A DNA stretch of 64,000 bases from Verrucosispora sp. NA02020. GTDB lineage: Bacteria; Actinomycetota; Actinomycetes; Mycobacteriales; Micromonosporaceae. Made by a program: the position numbers and the translations under genes. The notes under the pieces are model-generated. The model did not search any database and was not told the DNA's origin. It saw only the letters and a list, made by a program, of their open reading frames with translations. Location of the stretch: NCBI RefSeq assembly GCF_013364215.1, contig NZ_CP054923.1, positions 620,001 through 684,000 on the forward strand, in the 5' to 3' direction. Every line of letters starts with the position of its first letter. The first letter of the stretch is position 1. This document shows, piece after piece, positions 26,028 through 36,677 of this stretch.

Positions 26028-26139
26028 CGCCGGCCCCGGGTCGGGCGTGCGTACCGCGCACAACGCGGGCGCAGCCCGGCCCGGGATCGATGATCACCCG
26101 GGTGAGCGTGGTCATATTCGCTGCCGACTACGGGTCTCA

Positions 26140-26156
26140 TTAGCTAGGCTAACTAA
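26140..26156 (+). promoter_or_regulatory. MarR-type palindromic operator overlapping the promoter
   Basis: TTAGCTAGGCTAACTAA is an imperfect palindrome of two TTAG/CTAA half-sites. It ends 1 nt before the marR GTG and contains TAGGCT (26145-26150), a -10 hexamer 7 nt from the start. This is the expected place for autoregulation. Confidence 0.5.
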
Positions 26157-26157
26157 C

Positions 26158-26607
26158 GTGACGGAGCGGACGGTGACGGCTCAGAGCATGCCACCGGCGC
26201 AGCTGGCCCATCAGCTGCGAGATGCGATCACCCGGCTCAACCGGCGGGTCCGCCAGGCCCGGCCGGTCGGTGACCTGACGGTCACCCAGTTGTCCGCGCT
26301 CACCAGCCTCAAGCTGGCGGGCGCGCTCACGCCGCGGGAACTCGCCGACGTCGAACGGGTGCAGCCACCGACGATGACCAAGATCGTCGCGAAGCTGGAG
26401 GAGCGCGGCCTCGTGCAGCGCACGCCCCACCCGACCGACGGCCGGCAGGTCATCCTCGCGGCGACCGAGGGGGGCCGGGCCGTGCTCGACCAGTTCGAGC
26501 GGGTACGGGACGAATGGCTGGCCCACCGGCTGGCCGAGCTGAGCGATGCCGACCGGGAGACGCTGCACCACGCAGCGGAGATTCTGCAGCGAGTCTCCCG
26601 AGCCTGA
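26158..26607 (+). CDS. MarR-family transcriptional regulator
   Basis: 149-residue winged-helix repressor. The recognition region reads LTPRELADVERVQPPTMTKIVAKLEERGLVQR, followed by the wing PTDGRQVILAATEGG. The downstream MFS gene begins 43 nt later on the same strand, so it is the probable target. The GTG start is chosen because of the leaderless hexamer and because upstream codons lack homology. Confidence 0.88.
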   Translation: MTERTVTAQSMPPAQLAHQLRDAITRLNRRVRQARPVGDLTVTQLSALTSLKLAGALTPRELADVERVQPPTMTKIVAKLEERGLVQRTPHPTDGRQVILAATEGGRAVLDQFERVRDEWLAHRLAELSDADRETLHHAAEILQRVSRA

Positions 26608-26650
26608 CACCGCACACCGGGTGTGCGCCGTGCCGTGACGTCCGTCGTTG

Positions 26651-27961
26651 ATGACGCGTACGACGCGAGGAGGCGCACCAAGAGTGCAGGCGAGGCTCAG
26701 CACGATGTTCCAGTCCCTACAAGTCCGCAACTACCGGCTCTTCGCCTCCGGGCAACTGGTCAAACTGATCGGTGTCTGGATGATGTTCATCGCTCAGGAC
26801 TGGCTGGTTCTTGAGTTGTCCGGCGATTCGGCCACCGCGCTCGGCGTGGTCGTCGCCCTTCAGTTCACCCCGGTGCTCCTGCTCACGCTGATCTCCGGGC
26901 GGTTGGCCGACCGGTACGACAAGCGGATGCTCCTCTTCGTCGCCAACGCCTTCTGGACGGTGTTGTCGTTGGCGATGGCGCTGCTGGTGCTCACCGGTCT
27001 GGTCCAGCTCTGGCACGTCTTCGTCTTCGCCGCCCTGCTGGGCGTGGCCAACGCGGTGGAGACCCCGGTTCGCCAGGCGTTCGTCTCCGAGCTGGTCGGC
27101 ACTCCGCTGCTGCCGAACGCGCTCTCGCTCAACGCGGCCGTGTTCAACTCGGCCCGGATCGTCGGTCCCGCCGTCGCCGGTGTCGCCATCGCCCTCTTCG
27201 GCGTCGGACCGGTCTTCCTGTTCACCGCGCTCAGCTCGATCGGCCCGCTCATCACGGTGATCCAGATGCGTACCGCCGAGCTGCACCGGGATCCGCTGCC
27301 GCCGCGCGACGAGCGGGCCTCGGCGACCGTCCTGGACGGGTTGCGGTACGTCAGCCGACGCCCCGACCTGGTGCTGCCGATGGCCGTGATGTCCGTGATC
27401 GGCATGGCACTGTTCAACTTCCAGCTCACCCTCGCGGCACTGGCCAAGACCGTGTTCGAGACCGGGGCGGCCTCGTTCGGCCTGTTCAGCACCACGCTCG
27501 CGGTGGGCGCGCTGGTGGGTGCGCTGGCCGGCACCGGGCGGCGCAGCCGTCCCTCGGTGTGGCTGGTGCTGGGTGCCGCCGTCGCCTGTGCCGTGTTCGG
27601 GACGCTCGTCGGCCTCGCGCCCACGTACTGGATGGTCGTGGTGTTGCTGGTGCCGACCGGCTTCTTCATGGTCTTCTTCGCCCAGGCGGCCAACCAGCGG
27701 GTCCAGCTCGGCACCGACGCGGCCTTCCGGGGCCGGGTGATGGCTCTGTGGGTGCTGGTGTTCCTGGGCACCAACCCGGTCGGCGCGCCACTGATCGGCT
27801 GGGTCGCGGAGACCTTCGGAGCCGGGGTCAGCATCTGGGCCGGTGGGCTGATCTCCCTGGCCGCCGCCCTGATCGCGCTGGCCTGGCAGCTTCGCCACGA
27901 CGGCGCCCGGCTGCGGTTCCGGATCCTGCCGATGCCGCGCTTCTACGTCACCCAGGTCTGA
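26651..27961 (+). CDS. MFS transporter (MarR-linked)
   Basis: 12-helix major facilitator of 436 residues, similar to the enterobactin-exporter/DHA3-like group (MFQSLQVRNYRLFASGQLVKLIG, SGRLADRYDKRMLL as motif A, GRVMALWVLVFLG). Probably an efflux pump controlled by the adjacent MarR. The substrate is unknown. A strong hairpin follows the stop. Confidence 0.88.
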   Translation: MTRTTRGGAPRVQARLSTMFQSLQVRNYRLFASGQLVKLIGVWMMFIAQDWLVLELSGDSATALGVVVALQFTPVLLLTLISGRLADRYDKRMLLFVANAFWTVLSLAMALLVLTGLVQLWHVFVFAALLGVANAVETPVRQAFVSELVGTPLLPNALSLNAAVFNSARIVGPAVAGVAIALFGVGPVFLFTALSSIGPLITVIQMRTAELHRDPLPPRDERASATVLDGLRYVSRRPDLVLPMAVMSVIGMALFNFQLTLAALAKTVFETGAASFGLFSTTLAVGALVGALAGTGRRSRPSVWLVLGAAVACAVFGTLVGLAPTYWMVVVLLVPTGFFMVFFAQAANQRVQLGTDAAFRGRVMALWVLVFLGTNPVGAPLIGWVAETFGAGVSIWAGGLISLAAALIALAWQLRHDGARLRFRILPMPRFYVTQV

Positions 27962-27970
27962 GCCCACGGT

Positions 27971-28000
27971 GCCGGGTGCCCGCGTGGTGGGGTGCCCGGC
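27971..28000 (+). terminator. Hairpin after MFS gene
   Basis: Arms 27971-27981 and 27990-28000 pair over 11 bp with two G-T wobbles and an 8-nt loop, 10 nt after the MFS stop. Confidence 0.55.
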
Positions 28001-28042
28001 GCGGATACCGGAAAATCGGTTACATCACGCTCCGCATCGGCA

Positions 28043-28048
28043 TAGCTT
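28043..28048 (+). promoter_or_regulatory. -10 hexamer TAGCTT of a leaderless promoter
   Basis: The hexamer is 6 nt before the GTG at 28055. A possible -35 TTACAT lies 18 nt further upstream. Confidence 0.5.
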
Positions 28049-28054
28049 CTTTCC

Positions 28055-28564
28055 GTGGAGGTCCTGCGCTCGCTGCTGCTCGCCCTGTCGCTGACCGGCG
28101 TTGTCCTCCTGCCAGTGCTGATCGTGCTGGTGGTCGGTGCCGACGACATGATCGGCCGGGCCACCTACGGGTGTTCGCAGTGGCGCGTACGGCGTCGGGA
28201 ACAGCGGCTGATCGTCGCGTTGCGCCGGTCGCTGGCGGCCGACGGGAACGCCGTACGGGCCGACCTCGACGCCCTGGACCGGCACGACCGGCGTCCGCTG
28301 GAGCAGATCGCGGCCGACCTGCGGTGCCTGCGGCGGGAACGGGTCGGCGGTGCCGGGGCGGCCGTGGTGTGGCACAGCAGCGTGCTCGACGCGTACGACG
28401 ACCGCCTCCGGCTGGCCTGCCGGGCACTCGGCGTCACCGAGCACCTGGCCGAGTTGACCGGCGTCGACCGGCAGATCGAACGGGTCCGGGTGGAGAGCGA
28501 GCTGGACGCCGCCGGGCTGCGACTGCCGGCGACCCGCCCCGGACAGCGCGAACGGCACCGGTAG
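28055..28564 (+). CDS. Membrane-anchored protein of unknown function
   Basis: 169 residues: one membrane segment (about 6-28), then an Arg-rich cytosolic part with two helical regions (EQRLIVALRRSLAADGNAVRADLDALDRHDRRPLEQ and DDRLRLACRALGVTEHLAELTGVDRQIERVRVESEL). No family is recognised. It lies 17 nt upstream of the thpR remnant and was probably in one transcript with it. Confidence 0.65.
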   Translation: MEVLRSLLLALSLTGVVLLPVLIVLVVGADDMIGRATYGCSQWRVRRREQRLIVALRRSLAADGNAVRADLDALDRHDRRPLEQIAADLRCLRRERVGGAGAAVVWHSSVLDAYDDRLRLACRALGVTEHLAELTGVDRQIERVRVESELDAAGLRLPATRPGQRERHR

Positions 28565-28581
28565 CTGCGACCCTTCACCCG

Positions 28582-28695
28582 GTGCGACTCTTCACCGCGA
28601 TCCATCCGCCGACCGAGGCGGTCGCGCACCTGACCGACCGGGTGGCCCGGCTCCGGCTCGGTGCCGCCGCTGACGCCGGGACCAACGTCCGACTG
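28582..28695 (+). pseudogene. thpR: 5' remnant of thpR (RNA 2',3'-cyclic phosphodiesterase)
   Basis: Starting at a GTG, 38 codons read like the N-terminus of ThpR/LigT (VRLFTAIHPPTEAVAHL, then LRLGAAADAGTNVRL). Similarity stops abruptly just where the first catalytic H-x-T motif should follow. Instead the sequence runs into the terminator hairpin of sepH. About 80% of the gene, including both HxT motifs, is missing, so no active enzyme can be made. The family match is from memory. Confidence 0.6.
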
Positions 28696-28713
28696 CTAGC
28701 TCAGCGCCCTCGG

Positions 28714-28740
28714 CGGGCACCGGCGCGTGGCCGGTGCCCG
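28714..28740 (-). terminator. Perfect 11-bp hairpin after sepH
   Basis: Arms 28714-28724 and 28730-28740 are exact complements with a 5-nt loop, directly beyond the sepH stop. No T-tract. Confidence 0.6.
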
Positions 28741-28741
28741 G

Positions 28742-29821
28742 TCAGGAGGACTCGCGGGCCGCAGGACCGCTGCCGAAGAGGACGTCGTCCCAGCTCGGCA
28801 GCCGCTTACGCGGCTTGGCGCCGGCCTCGGTCGACTCGTTGGTCGAGGCGGCCGGGGCACCCGTACGGCGCGGTCGCAGCACGGCCAGCGACGGCACGGC
28901 CGGGACCTCCTTGGGCGCGTCGGCGTCGTCGTCGAAGGCGGAACCCTGACCACCGCCGAGCAGCGCGGCTGCGCCGCCACCGACGGCCCGGCGCGGGGTG
29001 TCCTGGCCACCGGCGAGCGCGGCCGGCGAGCGGGGCTCGAGACCACGGCCCGAGGTGGAGCCGAGCGGACGGTCGAGAGAGGCGAGCAGCGCGTCGCGGC
29101 CAGCCCGGATCGGGTCCCGACCGGAGCGACTCGGGTCGGCCGGCGAGGGCAGCCCGTGCCCACCCCGGCTCGGCTCACCGCGCGACGGGCCGGGCAGCGC
29201 GTGCCCGCCACGCTCCGGTGCCGGCTCCTGGCCGAGGAGCGGCGTGGGACGCTCGGCGCAGAGATACTGCGCCATGTCGTCGTGCGGGGCCACCGACTGC
29301 CGGGTCTTGTCCAGATCCCAGACCGCCTGGGCGGTGGCCTTACCGGACGGCCAGGTGGCGACGATCCGCCAGGTGCCGTCGTCGCGGCGCCACGCGTCCC
29401 AGGAGATCTTCTCGGTGTCGATCCCGTGCTGGGCGAGCCGGCCGTTGACCACCTCGGCGAGGGGCGTGGGCTTCTCGGCGCCCTTGAGTCGGGTACGACG
29501 GGCGTGCTGGGCGAGCATCGCCCGCTCCTGGAGCACCGGCCCGGCGTAGCGGAGCACCCGGTCGACCGGTACTCCGGCGATCCGGGCGACGTCCTCGGCG
29601 GACTCGCCGGAGCGGATCCGGGCCTGAATGTCCCGAGGGGACAGCGACGGCACCGGGTCTGCGGTGGACGGTGCCACCGCGAGCGTGGGCGCACCCGGCT
29701 CGGCGTGCATCGCCCCGGCGATACGCTCGTCGATGGGGAGGGCGAGCAGTCGCCCGACCTCGTCGGCGAGCACCAAGGCCTGGCCGTCCTCGGAGAGGGC
29801 GACGAAGCGTACTGGGCGCAT
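28742..29821 (-). CDS. sepH: Septation protein SepH
   Basis: Actinobacterial cell-division protein that stimulates FtsZ assembly. The 359-residue protein has the N-terminal SepH/DUF3071 domain (MRPVRFVALSEDGQALVLADE) containing a helix-turn-helix (SPRDIQARIRSGESAEDVARIAGVPVDRVLRYAGPVLQER, about 60-100). A long low-complexity linker and a conserved C-terminal RLPSWDDVLFGS patch follow. The ATG has GGAGG 7 nt upstream. Confidence 0.93.
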   Translation of the reverse strand: MRPVRFVALSEDGQALVLADEVGRLLALPIDERIAGAMHAEPGAPTLAVAPSTADPVPSLSPRDIQARIRSGESAEDVARIAGVPVDRVLRYAGPVLQERAMLAQHARRTRLKGAEKPTPLAEVVNGRLAQHGIDTEKISWDAWRRDDGTWRIVATWPSGKATAQAVWDLDKTRQSVAPHDDMAQYLCAERPTPLLGQEPAPERGGHALPGPSRGEPSRGGHGLPSPADPSRSGRDPIRAGRDALLASLDRPLGSTSGRGLEPRSPAALAGGQDTPRRAVGGGAAALLGGGQGSAFDDDADAPKEVPAVPSLAVLRPRRTGAPAASTNESTEAGAKPRKRLPSWDDVLFGSGPAARESS

Positions 29822-30025
29822 CGCGTTGCCTCCGTCCCGCCTCGCTGGCCGTTACGCCACGAGCCGGCCACCCGGGGCGTTGCGCTCCACGGTACGCCCA
29901 TCCGCAGCCTGGTGGGAGACGCCACGCCCGGGCAAGTCGAGCTGAGCAGCCTAATTCCCCGCTGCTGAGCGCTGTGCGGCGGGTCAGTGTTACGAGTACG
30001 ACAGTGGCGATGGTCGGCGTACGGC

Positions 30026-30062
30026 GCGGGCCCGGCGACCACAGTGGGTCGGCCGGGCCCGC
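30026..30062. terminator. Strong hairpin after serC
   Basis: Arms 30026-30036 and 30052-30062 are perfect over 11 bp. The stem continues inward with GACC/GGTC around one bulged G. It lies 20 nt past the serC stop. Confidence 0.6.
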
Positions 30063-30081
30063 AGGGTCACCGCGAGTTCAC

Positions 30082-31489
<1,408 letters not shown>

Positions 31490-31548
31490 GATGTTAGGAA
31501 GGGACCCCTGTACTACCGGAGACGGTAGAAAGGGTCCCTTCCTTACAC
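31490..31548. repeat. Palindromic element, copy E
   Basis: GATGTTAGGAAGGGACCCCT, inner stem CTACCG-GAGA-CGGTAG, right arm GGGTCCCTTCCTTACA; outer arms pair with one mismatch. It is positioned 27 nt after the citrate synthase stop (minus strand). Confidence 0.85.
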
Positions 31549-31574
31549 CGCAGACGTCGGGCGGTGCCTAGACC

Positions 31575-32681
31575 TCAGACGTCGTGGGGGACGGCGTCCC
31601 AGCCCTCGACCTCGTTCGGCTTGCGCGGGCCGTGGCCCACGTACCGGGCGGAGGGGCGGACCAGTCGCTGGAGCCGCTTCTGCTCCAGGATGTGCGCGCT
31701 CCACCCGCCCATTCGGGCGCAGGTGAACATCGAGGTGAACATGTGCGCGGGCACCTCGGCGAAGTCGAGCACCACGGCGGACCAGAACTCGACGTTGGTG
31801 GCGAGCACCCGGTCCGGGCGGCGGGCCTGCAACTCGGCCAGCGCGGCCCGCTCCAGCGCCTCGGCGACCTCGAAGCGCGGCGCGCCCAACTCCTTGGCGG
31901 TGCGACGCAGCACCCGGGCACGCGGGTCCTCGGCCCGGTAGACGCGGTGGCCGAAGCCCATCAGCCGCTCGCCCCGGTCGAGCACACCCTTGACGTAGCT
32001 CTCCGCGTCGCCGCTGCGCTCGACCGCCTCCAGCATGCTGAGCACCCGGGACGGTGCGCCGCCGTGCAGCGGGCCGGAGAGCGCACCGATGCCCGAGGAG
32101 ATGCAGGCGGCGGCGTCCGCGCCGGTGGAGGCGACGATCCGGGCGGTGAAGGTGGAGGCGTTCAGGCCGTGCTCGGCGGCCGAGATGAAGTACGCGTCGA
32201 CGGCCTTGACGTGCCGGGGGTCGGGCTCGCCGCGCCACCGCTTCATGAAGCGCTCGACGATCGTCTCCGCCTTGTCGATCTCCTTCTGCGGCACCGCCGG
32301 CAGCCCGAGGCCACGGGCGGACTGGGCGACGAAGGAGAGCGCGGTCACCGACACCCGGGCGAGGTCCTCCCGGGCCTGCTCGTCGGAGATGTCCAGCATC
32401 TGGTCCAGGCCCCAGTACGGTGCGAGCATCGCCACCGCGGACTGCACGTCGACCCGGATGTCGCCGGAGTGCACCGGCACCGGGAACGGCTCGGCCGGCG
32501 GCAGGCCGGGGCCGAACCGGCCGTCGACCAGCAGCGCCCAGACGTTGCCGAAGGAGACCTGGCCGATCAGATCCTCGATGTCGACCCCGCGGTAGCGCAG
32601 CGCGCCACCCTCGCGGTCCGGTTCGGCGATCTTGGTCTCGAACGCTACGACGCCCTCGAGTCCGGGTTTGAAGTCGGCCAT
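31575..32681 (-). CDS. Citrate synthase 2 (CitA type)
   Basis: Condenses oxaloacetate with acetyl-CoA. The 368-residue short form resembles M. tuberculosis CitA (Rv0889c). The active-site histidines are in EHGLNASTF (His171), GPLHGGAP (His206) and GFGHRVYR (His245). The ATG start has AGGAGAAG upstream. It is divergent from pdxH across a 248-bp promoter region and ends at palindromic element E. It may be a second citrate synthase, since actinomycetes usually carry a GltA as well. Confidence 0.93.
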   Translation of the reverse strand: MADFKPGLEGVVAFETKIAEPDREGGALRYRGVDIEDLIGQVSFGNVWALLVDGRFGPGLPPAEPFPVPVHSGDIRVDVQSAVAMLAPYWGLDQMLDISDEQAREDLARVSVTALSFVAQSARGLGLPAVPQKEIDKAETIVERFMKRWRGEPDPRHVKAVDAYFISAAEHGLNASTFTARIVASTGADAAACISSGIGALSGPLHGGAPSRVLSMLEAVERSGDAESYVKGVLDRGERLMGFGHRVYRAEDPRARVLRRTAKELGAPRFEVAEALERAALAELQARRPDRVLATNVEFWSAVVLDFAEVPAHMFTSMFTCARMGGWSAHILEQKRLQRLVRPSARYVGHGPRKPNEVEGWDAVPHDV

Positions 32682-32929
32682 TCACTTCTCCTGGTGTGTG
32701 TCGGTGCGCCCGCCCGGCTCGGTGCCCCGGCCCCGGCCGGGTGAGCGCCTCAGGCGACCCTCTCCGGATGTGTGTTCGTGACATCTTGCCTGCTGGTGAT
32801 CGGGTATGCGACCCGTCTCGGATGTGCTGCTGACGACATCCCCGACGGCAGGTGCCGTGGGGCTCTCGGTAAGACTGGCCCCGACGGGCTGGTCGCGGGG
32901 GCGGGCAGCCTGATCCAGAGGGAGGAAAC

Positions 32930-33586
32930 GTGACGGGCGACACACCGCCACCCGCGGGGATGCGTCACGAGTACGCCGCGGACACCGGCCTGGTCGAGGC
33001 CGACCTGGCGGCGCAGTGGCACACGCAGTTCGACAGGTGGTTCGCCGACGCGGTCGCCGCCGGGCTGCCCGAGCCCAACGCCATGGTGGTCGGCACCGCC
33101 GACGCGCAGGGGCGGCCGAGCGCGCGGACTGTGCTGCTCAAGGGCTACGACCCGGCGGGCTTCGTCTTCTTCACCAACCACCGCTCGCGCAAGGGTGTCG
33201 AGGCGGACGTCAACCCGTACGCCAGCCTGGTCTTCCCGTGGTTCCCAATGCAGCGGCAGGTGATCGTCGCCGGCCGGGTGGAACGGATCGACCGGGCGGA
33301 GACCGAGGCGTACTTCACCAGCCGGCCGCGCGGCTCCCGACTGGGTGCCTGGGCCAGTGCCCAGTCGTCGGTCCTGCCGGACCGGGCGGCGCTGGACGAG
33401 GCGTACCGGGCGGTGGCGGAGCGGTTCGCCGACGTGGACCCGATCCCCGCCCCGCCGCACTGGGGCGGGCTGCGGGTCCGGCCCGATTCGGTGGAGTTCT
33501 GGCAGGGCCGGGCCAGTCGGCTGCACGACCGGCTGCGGTTCCGCCGCGACGCCGACGACTGGGTCGTGGAGCGGCTGGCCCCGTGA
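32930..33586 (+). CDS. pdxH: Pyridoxamine 5'-phosphate oxidase (PdxH)
   Basis: FMN enzyme oxidising PNP or PMP to PLP. The 218 residues show [63 protein letters not shown] and the C-terminal [17 protein letters not shown]. The GTG start has GGGAGGAAAC just upstream. Its stop overlaps the MFS start by 4 bp, so the genes form an operon. Confidence 0.95.
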   Translation: MTGDTPPPAGMRHEYAADTGLVEADLAAQWHTQFDRWFADAVAAGLPEPNAMVVGTADAQGRPSARTVLLKGYDPAGFVFFTNHRSRKGVEADVNPYASLVFPWFPMQRQVIVAGRVERIDRAETEAYFTSRPRGSRLGAWASAQSSVLPDRAALDEAYRAVAERFADVDPIPAPPHWGGLRVRPDSVEFWQGRASRLHDRLRFRRDADDWVVERLAP

Positions 33587-34923
33587 CCTCGACCGAGACA
33601 GACCGGCCCCGCGAACGGCGGCGCTGGGCCATCGACCTGCGTCCGCTGCGGGTGACCGCGTACCGGCGGCTCTGGCTCGGCAACGGCATCGCCATGTTCG
33701 GCTTCCAGTTCACCGCGGTCGCCGTACCGGTGGAGATGTACGCCCTCACCCAGGACTCGCTCTGGGTCGGGCTGCTGGGTATCGCCGCCTTCGTGCCGCT
33801 GCTGGTGTTCGGGCTCTGGGGCGGGGCGGTGGCCGACGCCATCGACCGTCGGCTGGTGTTGACCGCCGGCTCGGTGCTGCTCTGGGTCGCGGTGGCGGGA
33901 CTGCTGGCGCAGGCGCTGCTGGGGGTGGGCAGCCCGCTGCTGCTGCTCGGGCTGGTGGCGCTCAGCTCGGTCGCGTACGCGATCAGCGGGCCGGCCCGCA
34001 GCGCGCTGGTGGCCCGGCTGGTCCCGGCCGAACTGGTGCCCGCCGCGACCACGCTGAACTTCACCACCGCGATGGCCACCTCGGTCCTCGGGCCGTTGGC
34101 CGCCGGCCTGATCCTGGCCACCTGGCACCTCGACGTGGCGCTGCCGATCGCGTACGCGGTGGACGCGGTGTTGCTCGTCGCCCTGGTCTGGGCGGCCCTG
34201 CGGCTGCCCGCGATGCCGCCCGAGCCGGACCCGGACGGTACGCCCCGGCAGGCCGGGCTGCGCAGTGTCGTCGACGGGTTCCGGTATCTGGCCGCCAGCC
34301 CGGTGCTGCTGCTCTCCTTCGCCATCGACCTGATCGCGATGGTGTTCGCCTTCCCCCGGGCGCTCTTCCCCGAGGTCGCCACCGAGCGGTTCGGCGGGGG
34401 TGCGGCGGTGGGCTGGCTCTACAGCTCGATCGCGATCGGCTCGCTGCTCGCCGGGCTCGTCTCCGGCTGGATCGGCCGGGTACGCCGCCAGGGGCTGGTG
34501 CTGGTGCTCGCCGTGGTGGGCTGGGGCCTGGCGGTGGCGCTGGCCGGGTTGGCCCGGCAGCTCTGGCTGGTCATCGTCCTGCTGGTGCTGGCCGGGGCGG
34601 CCGACCTGATCAGCTCGGTGGTGCGGCAGTCCATCCTGCTGATCTATGCGCCGGACCGGATGCGCGGCCGGCTCCAGGGCGTCAACACCGTGGTGGTGGC
34701 GGGTGGGCCGCGCCTGGGCGACCTGCGGGCGGGTGCCATGGCGACCGGCTTCGGCAGCGGCGTCGCGTGGGTCGGCGGCGGTCTCGTGGCGGCGGGGCTG
34801 GCGGTCGTTCTCGCGGTGGCGTTCCCGGCGTTGCGGCGGTACCGGCCGCCGGTGACGGCGACCGCCGAGGGCGCTTCCGAGGACCACCCGGCACGGCGAG
34901 CGGAGAGCGGTTCCGGGGGCTAG
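33583..34923 (+). CDS. MFS transporter coupled to pdxH
   Basis: 446-residue major facilitator of the enterobactin-exporter-like group ([79 protein letters not shown]). It has about 12 membrane helices and overlaps pdxH by GTGA. A link to vitamin B6 or an amine substrate is only suggested by position. Confidence 0.87.
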   Translation: MTSTETDRPRERRRWAIDLRPLRVTAYRRLWLGNGIAMFGFQFTAVAVPVEMYALTQDSLWVGLLGIAAFVPLLVFGLWGGAVADAIDRRLVLTAGSVLLWVAVAGLLAQALLGVGSPLLLLGLVALSSVAYAISGPARSALVARLVPAELVPAATTLNFTTAMATSVLGPLAAGLILATWHLDVALPIAYAVDAVLLVALVWAALRLPAMPPEPDPDGTPRQAGLRSVVDGFRYLAASPVLLLSFAIDLIAMVFAFPRALFPEVATERFGGGAAVGWLYSSIAIGSLLAGLVSGWIGRVRRQGLVLVLAVVGWGLAVALAGLARQLWLVIVLLVLAGAADLISSVVRQSILLIYAPDRMRGRLQGVNTVVVAGGPRLGDLRAGAMATGFGSGVAWVGGGLVAAGLAVVLAVAFPALRRYRPPVTATAEGASEDHPARRAESGSGG

Positions 34924-34934
34924 GGTCTGGCGAC

Positions 34935-35864
34935 ATGAGCAGCAGCGAGCCGCGTCCCCTGTCCGGGGCACAGTGGACCATTTCCGCCGCCGGTCACGAG
35001 GCGGTCATCGTCGAGGTGGGCGGCGGGGTCCGCACCTACCGGCAGGACGGGGTGGAGCACCTCGACGGGTACGCCGCCGACGAGTTGTGCCCCGGCTCGG
35101 CCGGGCAGGTGCTGGCTCCCTGGCCGAACCGGATCCGCGACGGCGTGTACCCCTTCGACGGGCAGTCGTACCAGCTCCACCTCACCGAGCCGGAGCGGCA
35201 CAACGCCATCCACGGCCTGGTCAACTGGGCCCGCTGGGAGTTGGTCGAGCAGCGGCCGGACGAGGTCGTCGTCGGGCTCGACATGCCGGCGCAGCCGGGC
35301 TACCCGTGGCCGCTGCGGCTGCGTACCCGCTGGAGCGTGGGGGCCGACGGGCTGCGGGCCGCGCACGAGGTGACCAACGTCGGCGTGGAGTCGGTGCCGT
35401 TCGGCTTCTCCGTGCACCCCTACCTGCGACTGCCCGGGGTGGCGGTGGAGGACGTGGTGATGCGGGTGCCGGGAGAGACCCGGCTGCTGCTGGACGGGCG
35501 GCTGCTGCCGGTGGGCGTGGCCAAGGTCGCCGGCACCGAGTACGACTACACCGAGCCGCGCCGGATCGGCGACGCGGTGCTGGACCTGGCCTTCGGGCAG
35601 GTGATCCGGAACGCCGACGGCGGCTCGGCGGTGACGCTGAGCGCACCGGACCGTTCGCACGGCCTCGAGATCTGGGCCGACGCCCAGTTCGGCTGGTGGC
35701 AGGTCTACACCGGTGACACCCTGACCGGGGAGCGTTTCCGCCGGTCGGTGGCGGTGGAGCCGATGACCTGCCCGCCGGACGCCTACCGTTCGGGTCGGGA
35801 TCTGATCACTCTGGCGCCTGGCGACACCTGGCGCGGAGACTGGGGCGTCCGGCCGGGCAACTGA
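34935..35864 (+). CDS. Aldose 1-epimerase family protein
   Basis: Galactose-mutarotase-like enzyme of 309 residues interconverting sugar anomers. It has PWPNRIRDGVYPFDG, RHNAIHGLVNWARWEL (catalytic His), FGFSVHPYLRLPG (second His), and the C-terminal AVEPMTCPPDAYRSG with the catalytic Glu. A TAGGGT hexamer (34921-34926) 8 nt before the ATG could allow independent leaderless expression. Confidence 0.9.
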   Translation: MSSSEPRPLSGAQWTISAAGHEAVIVEVGGGVRTYRQDGVEHLDGYAADELCPGSAGQVLAPWPNRIRDGVYPFDGQSYQLHLTEPERHNAIHGLVNWARWELVEQRPDEVVVGLDMPAQPGYPWPLRLRTRWSVGADGLRAAHEVTNVGVESVPFGFSVHPYLRLPGVAVEDVVMRVPGETRLLLDGRLLPVGVAKVAGTEYDYTEPRRIGDAVLDLAFGQVIRNADGGSAVTLSAPDRSHGLEIWADAQFGWWQVYTGDTLTGERFRRSVAVEPMTCPPDAYRSGRDLITLAPGDTWRGDWGVRPGN

Positions 35865-35883
35865 GCCGGCGAGGAGGTACGAC

Positions 35884-36486
35884 GTGGAGTTCGCAGAGGT
35901 CGTCCGGCGGCGCCGCATGGTGCGCAACTACGACCCGGACCGTCCGGTCCCGCCGGAGGTCGTGGAGCGGCTGATGGACCACGCGGTCCGCGCCCCGTCG
36001 GCCGGCTTCTCGCAGGGCTGGGGTTTCCTGGTGCTGGAGGAGCCGGCGGACCGGGAGCGGTTCTGGGCGGTCAGCACCCCGGAGGACGGCGGTACGGGAC
36101 GCTGGCTGACCGGGATGCGGCGGGCTCCGCTGATCGTGGTGCCGCACGCGAACCGCTCCGTCTACCTCGAACGGTACGCCGAGCCGGACAAGGGCTGGGA
36201 GGACCGGTCGACGGACCGCTGGCCGGTGCCGTACTGGTTCGTCGACACCGGATTCGCCGCGTTGCTGATGATGCTGACCGCCGTGGACGAGGGGCTCGGG
36301 TCGTGCTTCTTCGGCATCCCGCCGCAGCGGTTGTCGTCCTACCGGGAGGCGTTCGGCGTGCCTGAGGCGTACCACCCGATCGGCGCGCTCACGATCGGTT
36401 ACCGTGCCCCCGACCACCGGTCACCATCTTTGCGTCGGGGACGCCGTCCGGTCGACGAGGTCGTCCGTCGGGGTCGGTGGAGCTGA
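35884..36486 (+). CDS. Nitroreductase-family FMN oxidoreductase
   Basis: 200-residue NAD(P)H-dependent flavoprotein. It has RRRRMVRNYDPDRPVPPEVVERLMDHAVRAPSAGFSQGW (FMN phosphate site) and DEGLGSCFFGIPP; the C-terminus is basic. The substrate is unknown. The GTG start has GAGGAGG 6 nt upstream. It follows the epimerase by 19 nt. Confidence 0.88.
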   Translation: MEFAEVVRRRRMVRNYDPDRPVPPEVVERLMDHAVRAPSAGFSQGWGFLVLEEPADRERFWAVSTPEDGGTGRWLTGMRRAPLIVVPHANRSVYLERYAEPDKGWEDRSTDRWPVPYWFVDTGFAALLMMLTAVDEGLGSCFFGIPPQRLSSYREAFGVPEAYHPIGALTIGYRAPDHRSPSLRRGRRPVDEVVRRGRWS

Positions 36487-36677
36487 CCGAAAACGCCGGT
36501 TCGTCCGGTGCGGAACTGGACGACCGGTGGCGAAACTGGCATCAAGGAGCAGAACGTGGGGTGCGTGCTGCGGCTACGCTGGCACGGTCACGGGCGCCGC
36601 GGCACGCGGCGCCCCGCCGCGACCCGGCCCGCGAGGGCGTCGTGGTTCGGCCCGACCAGGGGGAGGAGCGTGCCGTC

